This document shows, piece by piece, positions 1 through 9,011 of a stretch of 64,000 bases of DNA (position 1 is the stretch's first letter; each line of letters begins with the position of its first letter). Both the position numbers and the translations under genes were made by a program. The stretch comes from Bin80 sp026708685 (lineage in GTDB: Bacteria > Bacteroidota > Rhodothermia > Rhodothermales > Bin80): positions 4,125,795 to 4,189,794 of the forward strand of contig OZ241742.1 of NCBI GenBank assembly GCA_965200955.1, given 5' to 3'. The notes beneath the pieces are model-generated. The model did not search any database. It was not told where the DNA came from and saw only the letters and a list, made by a program, of their open reading frames with translations.

Positions 1-380
1 ATCGTTATATCCCAAGGACTATCTGGCTGATGAGTCAATGCAGATAAATACAATCCATCATATTTTCCATAGACCTCCACAACACGTTTCATGATAGCCT
101 GTTCATTATTATTAAAAGAATCATCAAGATTTCTTAATCTTACGGAAATTCGAGAGTAACCAAATTTCTTGTATCTATGGTATATATCTGGGACAACTGG
201 TCCATACCGCCACGCATCGACAATATCTTTGAACAGTGGATTATCTAGTATCGCAAGAGTCCATCCATGGGCAATGTACGACAGTTTGATAAGCTGCATA
301 GGAGTCAGACTTCGCCCATCCAGACTTGCAATCCAAATGATTTGAGTAGCCACTTTTTGGGCACCTTTGGTCAAAAGCAT
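1..380 (-). CDS. Panacea-domain (DUF4065/SocA-like) antitoxin, N-terminal part
   Basis: The frame opens with ATG at 380 and runs off the left edge, so only the first 126 residues are present. Residues 24-40 read SLTPMQLIKLSYIAHGW, followed by AWRYGPVVP (57-64) and LTHQPDSPW (115-123). This is the usual Panacea/DUF4065 order and is the same architecture as the gene at 6004-6519. Panacea proteins are known as antitoxins that neutralise many unrelated toxins encoded next to them. The partner would normally be adjacent, but no upstream partner is visible here, so it may lie beyond the left edge. Family assignment is firm; the role is inferred from the family. Confidence 0.85.
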   Translation of the reverse strand, partial: MLLTKGAQKVATQIIWIASLDGRSLTPMQLIKLSYIAHGWTLAILDNPLFKDIVDAWRYGPVVPDIYHRYKKFGYSRISVRLRNLDDSFNNNEQAIMKRVVEVYGKYDGLYLSALTHQPDSPWDIT

Positions 381-1072
381 ATTGTAAGGTGTTTTAGTTA
401 AAGATTGATTAATGTAACAATTCTGGTATTATGATGGGTTGAATTGTGACGACTACTGATTACAGATATCTGATTGAATTCACAGGAACTAGTTGATGCA
501 AACGCTGTAATGTACACTCATCAAGTGTATAAAATACTACAAAACCATGAAAGAATCCCAACATGACCATTACGAATCACCAAGGATAGGATTATAGAAG
601 ATTCAGATGGGGAATTAAAGTGACCACTTCATACCACATCTTTCCAATCATATTCATTAAATTGTTAATAGGTCATACAACAATTTTACCGACCAAAAAT
701 GTGTGATTTGTTGCGGTTGACCAGTGCAGAGAGGCTGTCCACAGTACGGGTGAATCTCGTTTTCCCATTTTCATAGGTTCTACCATCATTTATGATTTTT
801 TATTGATTCAGTGTACATCTTTGCCCATTTTCTTCGCAGTCTATTCAAAGCTTTAACTTGATTACAGATCATATCGGATCAAAATACCTTAGTGGGGCGA
901 ATTCTGCCTTGAATCTAAGTGATCAAGTCAATACAACATTTTTTGGTTATTACGATCGTTGCTGGACACTGAATCCAAAGGAAACGGGACATCAATTTAA
1001 GTTATGCATCCTTGTCCATCGGAATGAGCAAAGTTTGTTGTCTAACTTCAAAATCAGACAGAATTGAACTGC
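381..1072. other. Intergenic stretch, no confident gene
   Basis: No convincing gene is seen. A 69-codon open frame at 858-1067 (+) contains a YYDRCWTLNPK-like stretch at 948-980. A related stretch (YYERCETLNPK) occurs at 9014-9046, directly beside the truncated group II intron copy. Both may be relics of the same lost gene, but nothing else supports coding. Confidence 0.4.
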
Positions 1073-1537
1073 TCAATCGTTGACCTCTACCATTAAATCT
1101 ATTATCTTACCTTGAATCTCTTTGAGACACATAAGTGCATTCGGTGTATCATGATCTTCAAAATCTGAATCTCCTGATAGTGCGATACGTAATTTCTTGA
1201 ATGCCTTGTCAATATCGTTCAAGAGGCCATTCATACCTTTTTTTCTAATTCCACGATACATTTTTTGGCAGTTCCACAAGAAACTACCAAGATCATCCAA
1301 GTATTCTATAAAATTTTCATACTTGGGAATTTCAGAATCAGGTATCTTGCGTAGCTCTTTTCTAATACTATTACAGACTTGTAGAGATCTCCTACCTTCT
1401 TCAAGGACAAGATCTTTGGCAGCTCTGATATTGGTGAAGCGCCATCCTATCTTGGCCAGTAGCACAGCGAGAACGATAGATACAACTAATTGTAAAAGTT
1501 CTATAATCTCTATTTGTTGAGTGTCTATCCAGTCCAT
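1073..1537 (-). CDS. Small membrane-anchored protein of unknown function
   Basis: A 154-residue protein starting at ATG 1537. Residues 12-33 form one strongly hydrophobic segment (core LLQLVVSIVLAVLLAKIGW), consistent with an N-terminal membrane anchor. The remainder is charged, probably helical and cytoplasmic. It lies just downstream of the DUF4325 gene on the same strand with a 32-bp gap, so co-transcription is plausible. I do not recognise a family. The anchored-helix design is common among small partners in defence loci, but that is only an analogy. Confidence 0.6.
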   Translation of the reverse strand: MDWIDTQQIEIIELLQLVVSIVLAVLLAKIGWRFTNIRAAKDLVLEEGRRSLQVCNSIRKELRKIPDSEIPKYENFIEYLDDLGSFLWNCQKMYRGIRKKGMNGLLNDIDKAFKKLRIALSGDSDFEDHDTPNALMCLKEIQGKIIDLMVEVND

Positions 1538-1569
1538 GAAATTGATTCCTTTTGATCGGAATGGATCAG

Positions 1570-1908
1570 CTAAGCCTCATCTATATAGCTGTAAATTTCT
1601 GATTTATACCAAGGTCTGTCGCTAGAATGAATTTTTAGATGCTTTCTTATTTCGGACTTTTTATACCCCTTGCGAACAAGACCTCCAAAGGCTTCCTCCA
1701 GAAATGAAGAGGCATAACCCTTTGTAGCTTTTAGTATGACATGTAAACATGCCCCACTACTGACGGCTTCAAGATATCTTGGAAGAAGATAATCCTCTCG
1801 AAATTCTTCACCAGAATAATGGCCGTCTTCCCTCAAGCGCGGTCCAGGAGTAGTTGTAAATTCACGCACACGAAGCGTAAATTTTTGTTCAGTCATCGTG
1901 CTGTTCAT
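1570..1908 (-). CDS. STAS-like DUF4325 domain protein
   Basis: A 112-residue protein matching the DUF4325 STAS-like family: an N-terminal beta-rich part, then a motif SSFLEEAFGGL (residues 68-77 region) that corresponds to the S-F-x-D/E-E-F-G core of the family. DUF4325 proteins are typically encoded directly after a GHKL-type ATP-binding protein, and that is the context here. The upstream ATPase frame ends in the overlap ATGACTGA at 1896-1889, which makes the internal ATG at 1896 (residue 5) the likelier start and implies translational coupling. By analogy with anti-sigma/anti-anti-sigma pairs it may act as a phosphorylation-controlled switch, which is inference. Its ATPase partner is truncated, so the pair is probably inactive. 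Confidence 0.75.
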   Translation of the reverse strand: MNSTMTEQKFTLRVREFTTTPGPRLREDGHYSGEEFREDYLLPRYLEAVSSGACLHVILKATKGYASSFLEEAFGGLVRKGYKKSEIRKHLKIHSSDRPWYKSEIYSYIDEA

Positions 1909-2185
1909 TATTCTGTGTTGAATGTTCCCAGCATATTATAGTTCCAGAAAAGTTTTGTTCCATCATTTGGTATTTATTATTCTCCACATCAGCATACACA
2001 TTATTGCTGATAATTATCAAACGATTAGTGTGTTTTAACCGATTACGTCTTGCAATGTTTGGCAATCCCTTTCCTCTATGACCTAATTTAGTACTAGTGC
2101 GATCTTTGGGTTTCATTGAATTTCCATTAGTTGTATCAGCGAGCAACGATTTCAAAATTTCAGATCTCTTTTCAGAATCAGGCAA
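1889..2185 (-). pseudogene. GHKL ATPase fragment (C-terminal end only)
   Basis: About 98 codons survive. They contain GHRGKGLPNIARR, which resembles the ATP-lid glycine motif of GHKL ATPases, then a RLIIISN strand and a terminal FSGTIICW strand. This is the normal C-terminus of the ATP-binding partner of DUF4325 proteins. The N-terminal half, including the ATP-binding N-box, is missing: reading upstream in frame gives a stop within about 40 bp of the first possible start (TTG at 2185). The break lies about 95 bp from the group II intron derivative, which may have taken part in the deletion. Confidence 0.65.
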
Positions 2186-2280
2186 TTGAAATCTTCGTCT
2201 ATAAACCCCCCAACAACGCTAAAAATAAACTCCAAAATGAATGCTACAGGATGGGAAACTTGAATCTGAATAGTGGTGAG

Positions 2281-2995
2281 TCAAAGGGCGGTGTGGTTCC
2301 CTTAGAGTCCTGTGGTAATTCCATTGCTTTCGCTTTGGCCCTCAGTCAGATTCCCTTAAGTCGTTTCTGCCCCCTGCTCTCCAAACCGAGCGTGCGGTTT
2401 TCCCGCACTCGGCTCTCCCGGTGGATCATACGGTTCGCACTCGGGACACCCTATTTCCGTCTTGATGTTTCTACAACAGAAATGCACATTCCTATTAACA
2501 TCCTGACTTCCACATCGCGTATTGTTCAGCCTGATTAAGCCTAAACAACTCCGTCTATTGACGTTTCCTTCACTTATGTATGTGTAGACTTTGAACGCCC
2601 TGACATTGTCCGATTTGTAGGCTTTGCCATTAATATCGGTGCCCTTTGTTCTTGTATCTGCGTTCCTACCCTGCGATCCCTTTCCTCTACGGACATTACT
2701 CCGCGTCTTCAGTACTACGGACCACTCCGCCACCCTATCAGCCCAGTCTGTCCCTTACGGGATTCCGGTTGCCCTGTGCATCGGCACCGATAGGGTTTCC
2801 CGTGTTGCTACTTTCCTGATCTTCCATACGTGCCAGCGTCACTACCCCGGTGAGTTATCTCGGTGTGCTTGTCGCTCACTTCCCAAGATAGACCCGTCTT
2901 CCCCATGTTGCCGGTGGGTCGACACTCACATTGATCGTTTCGAGGCCTGCTCAACGTTCACTACGCGTTCCGGCCCGCATGGTCGCTGAACTACT
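2281..2995 (-). mobile_element. ORF-less group II intron derivative, copy 1
   Basis: On the minus strand this segment has group II intron features: GC-rich structured RNA-like sequence, a domain V hairpin at 2383-2415, and no reverse transcriptase frame. The 2281-2852 part is about 95% identical by eye to 8440-9011. Copy 1 extends about 140 bp further toward the intron 5' side than copy 2. An apparent 125-codon frame across 2356-2733 is an artefact of translating intron RNA. The exact 5' and 3' splice ends could not be fixed by eye. The loss of the encoded protein means any movement would need a helper intron. Confidence 0.65.
2383..2415 (-). ncRNA. Group II intron domain V hairpin (copy 1)
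   Basis: The minus strand begins GAGCCGAGTGCGG, has a short A-rich GAAAA loop, and returns CCGCACGCTCGGTTT, giving a near-perfect 13-bp stem. This is the size and base pattern of the catalytic domain V of bacterial group II introns, including the leading GAGCC and trailing GGTT. Confidence 0.7.
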
Positions 2996-3129
2996 CATGT
3001 AATCCTTTAACCTTAATACTTCATATTACATCGTTACCTCCATAATACGTTAAGGTCGCTACCAACCGGAGCGACAGGTGTTGGGTGGGGTTTGCACCCA
3101 CCACAGGAAAGTGCTTTTCCACGGTGCAC

Positions 3130-3195
3130 GGCAACATCAATCTGAATGGGTGGGCAACATCAATCTGAATCTCATTTGAAAAGAAAAGTTTCAAA
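3130..3195. repeat. Tandem 23-bp repeat plus hairpin arm
   Basis: Two tandem units of a 23-bp sequence (minus-strand unit starts ATTCAGATTGATGTTGCC) fill 3130-3170. They are followed at 3171-3195 by CTCATTTGAAA, a 7-base spacer AGAAAAG and TTTCAAA. The same unit is found at 11384, 19981, about 20226 and 63835, and the same hairpin core at 19940 and 49521. This looks like the end of a mobile element or a recombination scar. The rest of 2996-3514 holds no recognisable gene. Confidence 0.7.
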
Positions 3196-3514
3196 CACAG
3201 GTCTCCCATCAACAAAAATGTGAAATTTTTGAGGGTGCGTAGTGCAATCAAGATGAATTTAGACAAGTACAGTGATATCTGTGGTGGATTGCTTTGGCGT
3301 ACCTAGATGCGAATTATTAAGACCAATGTCATTCAACATGCCAATCTCATTTATGAGAGTCCTACGTTGGTAGGCTCTATCGTCTTATGGGGCATGAAGG
3401 CCAGACTGCTATCCTACAAGTTGATCTTCCATGAGCCATGGAGATAAGATTCACATTGAGCATATCTGGCTACCCAGATCCGCAGGTATCCTCACAATTC
3501 ACTACATTATGGTA

Positions 3515-4581
3515 TCATGTAGTTTGTGCATTCACCGGGATCACAGGTGAGCTATAAAGTTGATCTGGATCGTATGTTACATCGTTCTTCCAGATGGTCC
3601 ACATGACCACCAGTATTTTACGTTGTGTGTTGAATCGTGCGTTATCCTTATCATTGGTACGCTGTTTAGACGCTTCATAGAACAAAGACACCTCATTGGG
3701 ATCTTTTGTTTTGATGGCATTCAACCAAGAGATATAACTCACGGATTTCAGGGGCCCCGACCCCGAACGGTCTAAGCATTTGTAGCCCAAGGACTTGCCC
3801 CCACTGCTACGTTCCCGGATGGCGAGTTGACAGTAGTTCCACAACTGTTGTTTGGTGTCAAATCGATGGGGAATCCCAATAAATGCACTGAAGATGCTTG
3901 CTCCCACAATCCCAACCCCAGGAATACGTAAAAATTGTTGGATCTCTGGATAACCACTGCCTAACTGCTTAATCTTCGCGAGAACCACATCTCGTTCGGC
4001 TTCCGTAGCGTCCAGACGGTTGTAGATACGTTGAAGGACGAATCTTCGCGTTGGTGTCGGTAGAAGCTTCAGATAGTGCTCCCTATGTTTTTTGCTAAAT
4101 ACTTTAGTGCCTTTCACATCCACAACCCCCGCCTGACGGTATTTTGCTTTGATCTTCGACTTTAATCGACTACAGTCATCACGAATATCCATATACTCCT
4201 TCACGACAATCTTAAAATCAATCCGATGATCGTCATCACCATGGTAGACCTCAACATACTCTCCCAGCCGATACAATCGACACAAATCGACCGCATCCGA
4301 TACATCGTTTTTGTTACCACGACTAATGAGTGCGTTGTGTTTTGGATCGCAAACAACTAACTCATCCACATGCGGAGATAAGATTCGGTGAATCCAGCCA
4401 GCGAAGACTCCTCCACGATCAAAGATTTTGTTTTCGCTGGAATTTTTTTCACATGGTGGATCAGAGCTTGCTCCGATGTGTCAAATGTCCGCGTTGAAAC
4501 CACTTTACCCTTGTCATTGACGGTGGCCAAAGTACATGTGCGTGTGTGGGCATCCAGCCCAAGAAAAAGATGGTTGTACAT
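3515..4581 (-). pseudogene. IS110-family transposase, frameshifted
   Basis: The N-terminal part (ATG 4581) starts MYNHLFLGLDAH and contains the DEDD catalytic pattern: an Asp in LGLDAH, a Glu in VEESS and Asps in NKNDVSDAVDLC. The C-terminal part carries the Transposase_20 helix-hairpin-helix region LRIPGVGIVGASIF and the Ser-containing block RERSSGGKSLGYK. The two halves are in different frames. Near 4395-4410 the first frame reads EESSLAGFTES and stops at 4357, while the expected AGWIHRILSPHVDELVVCDPKHN continuation lies one base out of phase. IS110 transposases do not need a programmed frameshift, so this is probably inactive. It abuts an ISNCY-like fragment at about 4650. Confidence 0.85.
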
Positions 4582-4649
4582 GATAAAATAAGTCTGATGA
4601 AAAAGTTGAGTAAGGGCACAAGCTACGCACCCGCTTTTCATTAGACCTA

Positions 4650-5370
4650 CAACCGACCACCTGATGCCCCATCTCAATAATCAACTGATTCAGTTTTTGT
4701 AATAAGGTGGAGCTCACTAAGGTGATATTGTCGTGAAGAGCCTGCCCGGTATAGATCTTCTCATCCTTCGTGCCGTTCCCATCATCAGATGCAGAATTCC
4801 CATTGATTCGCCATGGTAGCTAATCGATCATAGGTGCAATTCAACTCCTGTTTGAGGGCTGCCAACAAGACCACAACCCAGACATTCATACCCGGTCGAC
4901 CACGATGTTGCTGATCTTGGGGTTGTGGGTCTTCAACAACGCCGTCAACTTCTTGCATGCGGCGTTATTGGTCAAGATGGACTGAATGCCAAAGAGGAAC
5001 GCGACAAAAGGGTCACGACTGTTCAGATCAAGCTGAATGTCCTCAATAGGGACATGATCCAGCGACAACTGGTGGTTAAAGATTTGTCTCATCATCCATG
5101 AAAATAAGTTCAAAAACTCGCGGAGATGAGCACCTGAATGTGTGAAATATTGGCAAGTTTCGAATTTTCTGAGAACCATCAAACTTTTTTTTCATCGAAA
5201 AACGCACCTCAGTGGCTTCTATCCACATTTTGGATCAAACGAGGACTACTGAGAATGCAATGCCCCGTAGAGAGCAGAAAAAACGGAGAGGATAATGAGA
5301 GAAAAAACGCCCCCAGATCGACTGGAGGGAACTTTTTATCGAGATTTTGGTATTTTCTTACAGCACTATA
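4650..5370 (-). mobile_element. ISNCY-like element fragment (5' part, inverted relative to 61.8-63.8 kb)
   Basis: Read on the minus strand, this segment is an imperfect copy of the left third of the element at 61787-63834. It starts at the same terminal sequence (TATAGTGC near 5370), has the same untranslated leader, and then an N-terminal transposase fragment (MMRQIFNHQLSLDHVPIED, from about 5094). The frame ends at 4886 and the rest is out of phase. The match stops abruptly at about 4650, where the IS110-family segment begins, so IS110 insertion or an associated deletion probably removed the remainder. Confidence 0.75.
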
Positions 5371-5555
5371 TATTTTACTCACTTTAAGCACTTACTTCAA
5401 AGATTTTTCGTTGAACAAATGGGTTGGGTATTCTATCCAATATGCAGAGGCTTCTGAATTATGGGCGGTTGAATAAAAACATTGCTCTGGATTACACCAC
5501 ACGCTTTCATAAGAGATGGTTCGTAGTTTTTGGGAACAATTCCGCACTGTTAATC

Positions 5556-6029
5556 TTATTTTGTCAACTTATTTCTATTTTTCCCTGATGGAAACAGATT
5601 ATGTAACACAATCGCTGGAAGCCCCAATACCCCAGCCGTTGTTGAACCAATTAATGCGAGAATTACGGTATCAGATAAGAAAAATTCGTCTGACAGGCCT
5701 TGTAGAAATAATATTGTTGCAATTACTCCAAGCCACACCCTCAAACCTTTTGCAAAACCTCCCAGTCAACTCTAAAAAATACGTCACAGGTGCTTCAGAG
5801 CAATATTTCTACGAAAAATCTGAGGTTTTGCAAAAGCCTCCCTCACTACATCAAATGCTTTTGCCGCATACTGCTGACGTAATTCCATGTTCTGTAAAGT
5901 TTGAACATTTTTTATATCCTCAGATGTTGGCTTATATCCTGAACTTGTTTTGTCAGGAAGTTCGGGAAGTATAGAATCTGATACAGGCGGAATATGAGGA
6001 GACTCACTTTGGTTTGGCGGTTCCATCAT
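5556..6029 (-). pseudogene. Two-helix membrane protein, candidate Panacea-partner toxin, split by a MITE
   Basis: Removing 5743-5840 and one copy of the flanking CCTC deletes exactly 102 bp (34 codons) and restores one continuous frame reading FDVVRVWLGVIATILF across the junction. The restored protein is about 123 residues: a proline-rich soluble N-terminus (MEPPNQSESPHIPP), then two hydrophobic segments (VWLGVIATILFLQG and VILALIGSTTAGVLGLPAIV) and a basic tail. Its start overlaps the 3' end of the Panacea antitoxin gene by 26 bp, typical of a coupled toxin-antitoxin operon. Panacea antitoxins are known to pair with diverse toxins including membrane-targeting ones. Toxin function is inferred from context. 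As it stands the insert brings in stop codons and the gene is dead. Confidence 0.8.
5743..5840. mobile_element. MITE copy A (98 bp) with CCTC target duplication
   Basis: A 98-bp element with terminal inverted repeats (left AAACCTTTTGCAAAACC, right end complement GAGGCTTTTGCAAAACC). It is flanked by CCTC at 5739-5742 and 5841-5844. It belongs to the same family as 17674-17771, 46259-46355 and 57956-58053. It carries no gene, so it must have been moved by a transposase supplied elsewhere. The 4-bp duplication and inverted-repeat style fit an IS5-like parent, which is inference. Confidence 0.9.
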
Positions 6030-6519
6030 TAGATTTCATGAGAGATTTGAAATAACTGAGGATCAGGTCGTTCGGGATCTCTGGCCTGTAGACATGCGGG
6101 TTATCCTTACGAACTGTAGTCCATGGAGAATCCTCAAGATGAGTAATCTGAGATAGAGCCAATCCAGAAAATTTCCAATATCTACTCCATACACTACGAA
6201 TGATCGTGGTAGCAAAAACGGATGCTTCGTTATTTCCATTTAATAACTGTTTAGGATATAGTCCCCCGTTCAGATAACTATCAATTTTAGAACTCCCCCA
6301 GCTCTTGGTAGACTCGTACAATTCAGGAACAACTGGACCATAGGGCCAAGCCTCAAAGTTCTCTTTGATCAGTGGAGTCTCATTATTGGCTAAATGCCAG
6401 CCATGAGCGAAATAAATAAGTTTTTGTAATTTTAACGGATCTAATTCGTACAGGCCAGCAACCTCCAAGAATTTGTTGGCAACGAATATTACCGGAAACG
6501 ACATTTTACTGATGATCAA
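6004..6519 (-). CDS. Panacea-domain (DUF4065/SocA-like) antitoxin
   Basis: A 171-residue protein; the M6 start (MSFPVIFVANKFLEVAG) is closer to the usual family length than ATG 6519. It has the full Panacea order: LDPLKLQKLIYFAHGW, then FEAWPYGPVVPELYE, then a C-terminal half with THLEDSPWTTVRK and a PEIPNDLILSYFKSL helix. Panacea proteins neutralise adjacent toxins. The downstream gene begins inside this gene's 3' end and encodes a two-helix membrane protein interrupted by a MITE, so this antitoxin is probably orphaned. It is a distant paralogue of the gene at the left edge. Confidence 0.88.
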   Translation of the reverse strand: MIISKMSFPVIFVANKFLEVAGLYELDPLKLQKLIYFAHGWHLANNETPLIKENFEAWPYGPVVPELYESTKSWGSSKIDSYLNGGLYPKQLLNGNNEASVFATTIIRSVWSRYWKFSGLALSQITHLEDSPWTTVRKDNPHVYRPEIPNDLILSYFKSLMKSNDGTAKPK

Positions 6520-6732
6520 ATTGGAAATAATTAACTAAATACTGGTGAATAGATCAATGAGCTATTGTATCTAGTCAAAAGAATATGATCAGTGAAGTTA
6601 TAACATCATGAGATGATAAATACTCCGACTCACAGAATCTACATTGACCTCCATATTCAAGAAATTGATCCGAGGTCATCAGACATATCCCTAATCATAT
6701 TCACAACTCTTTGTATAAACATTTGTAAAAAC

Positions 6733-8130
6733 GGGGCTTCCGTTTTTTAAGTGGGTGAAGCACGAAAAAGAGGGTAAACGATCCGTGTGAAAATTAGGTT
6801 CAAAAAGGATAGTTAAAGTATATTAGGTGTTTGACAACCAACCACCAAATTCTTTTTTTATCATGGCCTTAAAAATCACAGATATTAACGATCTTCTTGG
6901 ATTAGGATCTCCTTGGGAGATTTTGGAGATTGAGCAAGATCGCCCCAATCAAACGGCGAAGATTCATGTACAGCTTCCACCTACGATCCAGCTCTGCTGC
7001 CCGAAGTGTGATAAGAAGTGTCCAGGTTACGATCATCGCAAGCGTAAATGGCGACACACGAAGATCTGCGATTATCGTACAGTCGTTGTGGCGAATGTCC
7101 CTCGTGTCCACTGCCCAGAACATGGAGTGATAACGATTTCAGTGCCTTGGGCAGATGCACAGGTTCAATACACGAGGCAATTTGAGGCCCATGTGATTGA
7201 CTTGTTGCATGATGCAACCAGTCATCATGCGGTGGCGAAGCGTATGGGGGTGAGTTGGACGATGATCTCCAACATCGTGGACCGTGCAGTGGAGCGTGGA
7301 ATCGCCCGCAAAGAGCAGGAGAAAGTGGAGCATATCTGCGTCGATGAGATTGCTTCCAAGAAAGGGCATAACTATGTGACGATCGTGTCGGATCCAGTGC
7401 GGGGCAAAGTGCTCCATGTGGCTCAGGGGCGCAAAATAAAGAGTTTAGTGTCCTATTATAATACATGTTCAACCGAGCAACTCCATGCCCGCAAGAGCGT
7501 GAGTATGGATATGTGGCCTGCTTATATTCGTGCGACCCAATCATGCGTGCCTAATGCAGATCAAAAGATTGCATTTGATCATTTTCATGTGACAAAATAC
7601 ATCATAGATGGAGTAGATACCGTTCGTAAACAGGAGAATGCGATCTTGAAGAAAGAAGGCATTTTGGATCTGGTTGGAACCAAGTATGACTGGTTAACCA
7701 ACCAAGAGAATATGTCGGCAAAACAAAAGAAACGATTCTATCGGTTAAAAACAAGTTCGTTGAAAACAGCCCGTGCTTGGGCCATGAAAGAAATGAACAA
7801 GAAGCTGTGGAACTACAGGAATCGGACTTGGGCACGCAAAGGTTGGAAGCGCTGGTTGGGATGGCTTGACAGAAGTCAGTTGGATCCTATGAGAAAGGTC
7901 TCTAAGACCATCAAAAATCATCTCTGGGGAATTATGAATGCCATTATTCTCAATGTGAGTAATGGCCCAGCAGAAAGCATGAATAGTCGGATTAAAGCCA
8001 TCAAAGTTCGTGCACGAGGATTCCGAAATCAAGAGCGGTTTGCGAATGCAATTTACTTCCATCTGGGTGGTCTGGATTTATATCCAGTAGGCTATCAGAA
8101 TCGGTAAACCCACCGAAAAAGTGGAAGAAC
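6733..8130 (+). mobile_element. Complete ISL3-family insertion sequence with 8-bp target duplication
   Basis: The left end reads GGGGCTTCCGTTTTTTAAGT and the complement of the right end reads GGTTCTTCCACTTTTTCGGT, matching at most positions. The outermost bases are flanked on both sides by GTAAAAAC (6725-6732 and 8131-8138), a perfect 8-bp target duplication as expected for ISL3. The element is 1,398 bp and carries one intact transposase gene. It inserted between genes and breaks nothing recognisable. Confidence 0.93.
6863..8107 (+). CDS. ISL3-family transposase
   Basis: A 414-residue DDE transposase starting MALKITDINDLLGL; an upstream TTG at 6827 is less likely because it would read into the terminal region. 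An N-terminal zinc finger (CCPKCDKKCPGYDH with later Cys/His in VHCPEHG) is followed by a helix-turn-helix region (HAVAKRMGVSWTMISNIV) and the DDE domain. Catalytic candidates are the Asp in ICVDEIASKKG, the Asp in VSMDMWPAYI and the Glu in NGPAESMNSRIK. Length and motif order are normal for the family and no frame disruption is present, so it is probably functional. It could also act on related ends elsewhere in the genome. Confidence 0.95.
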   Translation: MALKITDINDLLGLGSPWEILEIEQDRPNQTAKIHVQLPPTIQLCCPKCDKKCPGYDHRKRKWRHTKICDYRTVVVANVPRVHCPEHGVITISVPWADAQVQYTRQFEAHVIDLLHDATSHHAVAKRMGVSWTMISNIVDRAVERGIARKEQEKVEHICVDEIASKKGHNYVTIVSDPVRGKVLHVAQGRKIKSLVSYYNTCSTEQLHARKSVSMDMWPAYIRATQSCVPNADQKIAFDHFHVTKYIIDGVDTVRKQENAILKKEGILDLVGTKYDWLTNQENMSAKQKKRFYRLKTSSLKTARAWAMKEMNKKLWNYRNRTWARKGWKRWLGWLDRSQLDPMRKVSKTIKNHLWGIMNAIILNVSNGPAESMNSRIKAIKVRARGFRNQERFANAIYFHLGGLDLYPVGYQNR

Positions 8131-8439
8131 CGTAAAAACTAAATGTTCCTCATCCAATTCAACAGAAAATCAATTTTGTTTGGATGATGAGATTATTCAA
8201 ATATTTGACAGACAGGAATTGCTGGAAGTAAAATCAAATTAGACCGTTGTGATTCTACCCATAATATTCACGACGATTGAGTTTAAGAAAGACCAGATAC
8301 CAAGTCCCAGTGATGTATGAACATCTATCAAATGAGACCATTAACTCTCAGTCTTCGAAATCGGGGTATATGCAACAATGAAATATCGTTGGGGGAACTT
8401 TATTGTGTATGCGTTGTAATACATGTCAATTTGGTAGAG
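8131..8439. other. Intergenic stretch, nothing recognised
   Basis: AT-rich sequence between the ISL3 target duplication and the second group II intron copy. I see no coding signature, repeat or clear promoter. Confidence 0.5.
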
Positions 8440-9011
8440 TCAAGAGGCGGCGCGGTGCCCTTAGGGTCCTGTGGAACTACCATCGCTTTCGCTTTGGTCC
8501 TCAGTCAGGCTCCCATACATCGTTTCCGCCCCCTGCTCTCCGAACCGAGCGTGCGGTTTTCCCGCACTCGGCTCTCCAGGTGGATCATACGGTTCGCACT
8601 CGGGACACCCTATTTCCGTCTTGATGTTTCTACAACAGAAATGCACATACCTATTAACATCCTGACTTCCACATTGCGTATTGTTCAGCCTGATTAAGCC
8701 TAAACAACTCCGTCTTTTGACGTTCCCTTCACTTATGTATGTGCAGACTTTGAACGCCCTGACATTGTCCGATTTGTAGGCTTTGCCATTAATATCGGTG
8801 CCCTTTGTTCTTGTATCTGCGTTCCTACCCTGCGGTCCCTTTCCTCTACGGACATTACTCCGCGTCTTCAGTACTACGGACCACTCCGCCACCCTATCAG
8901 CCCAGTCAGTCCCTTACGGAATTCCGGTTGCCCTGTGCATCGGCACCGATAGGGTTTCCCGTGTTGCTACTTTCCTGATCTTCCATACGTGCCAGCGTCA
9001 CTACCCCGGTG
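8440..9011 (-). mobile_element. Group II intron derivative, copy 2 (5'-truncated)
   Basis: About 95% identical by eye to 2281-2852, including the domain V hairpin. It diverges abruptly from copy 1 right after 9011, so the intron 5' part present in copy 1 (2853-2995) is missing. Loss of the 5' end is the expected product of incomplete reverse transcription during retrohoming. There is no reverse transcriptase gene. The sequence just past the break resembles 948-980. Confidence 0.62.
8542..8574 (-). ncRNA. Group II intron domain V hairpin (copy 2)
   Basis: Same stem as copy 1 (GAGCCGAGTGCGG paired with CCGCACGCTCGGTT), differing only at the last base (C for T), which gives the more standard domain V ending GGTTC. 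Confidence 0.7.

Noticed and set aside
2356..2733. 125-codon minus-strand frame (and the related 143-codon frame at 8461-8892)
   Set aside because: They lie within the structured group II intron derivatives and cross the domain V hairpin; such frames are commonly misannotated as proteins.
3021..3266. 81-codon minus-strand frame
   Set aside because: It reads through the 23-bp tandem repeats and the hairpin, with no protein-like core.
5516..5974. 152-codon plus-strand frame
   Set aside because: It is antisense to the Panacea-partner gene and runs through the MITE; the minus-strand reading explains the sequence better.
6981..7544. 187-codon minus-strand frame inside ISL3
   Set aside because: Antisense shadow of the intact transposase; composition rich in Ser/His/Arg without motifs.
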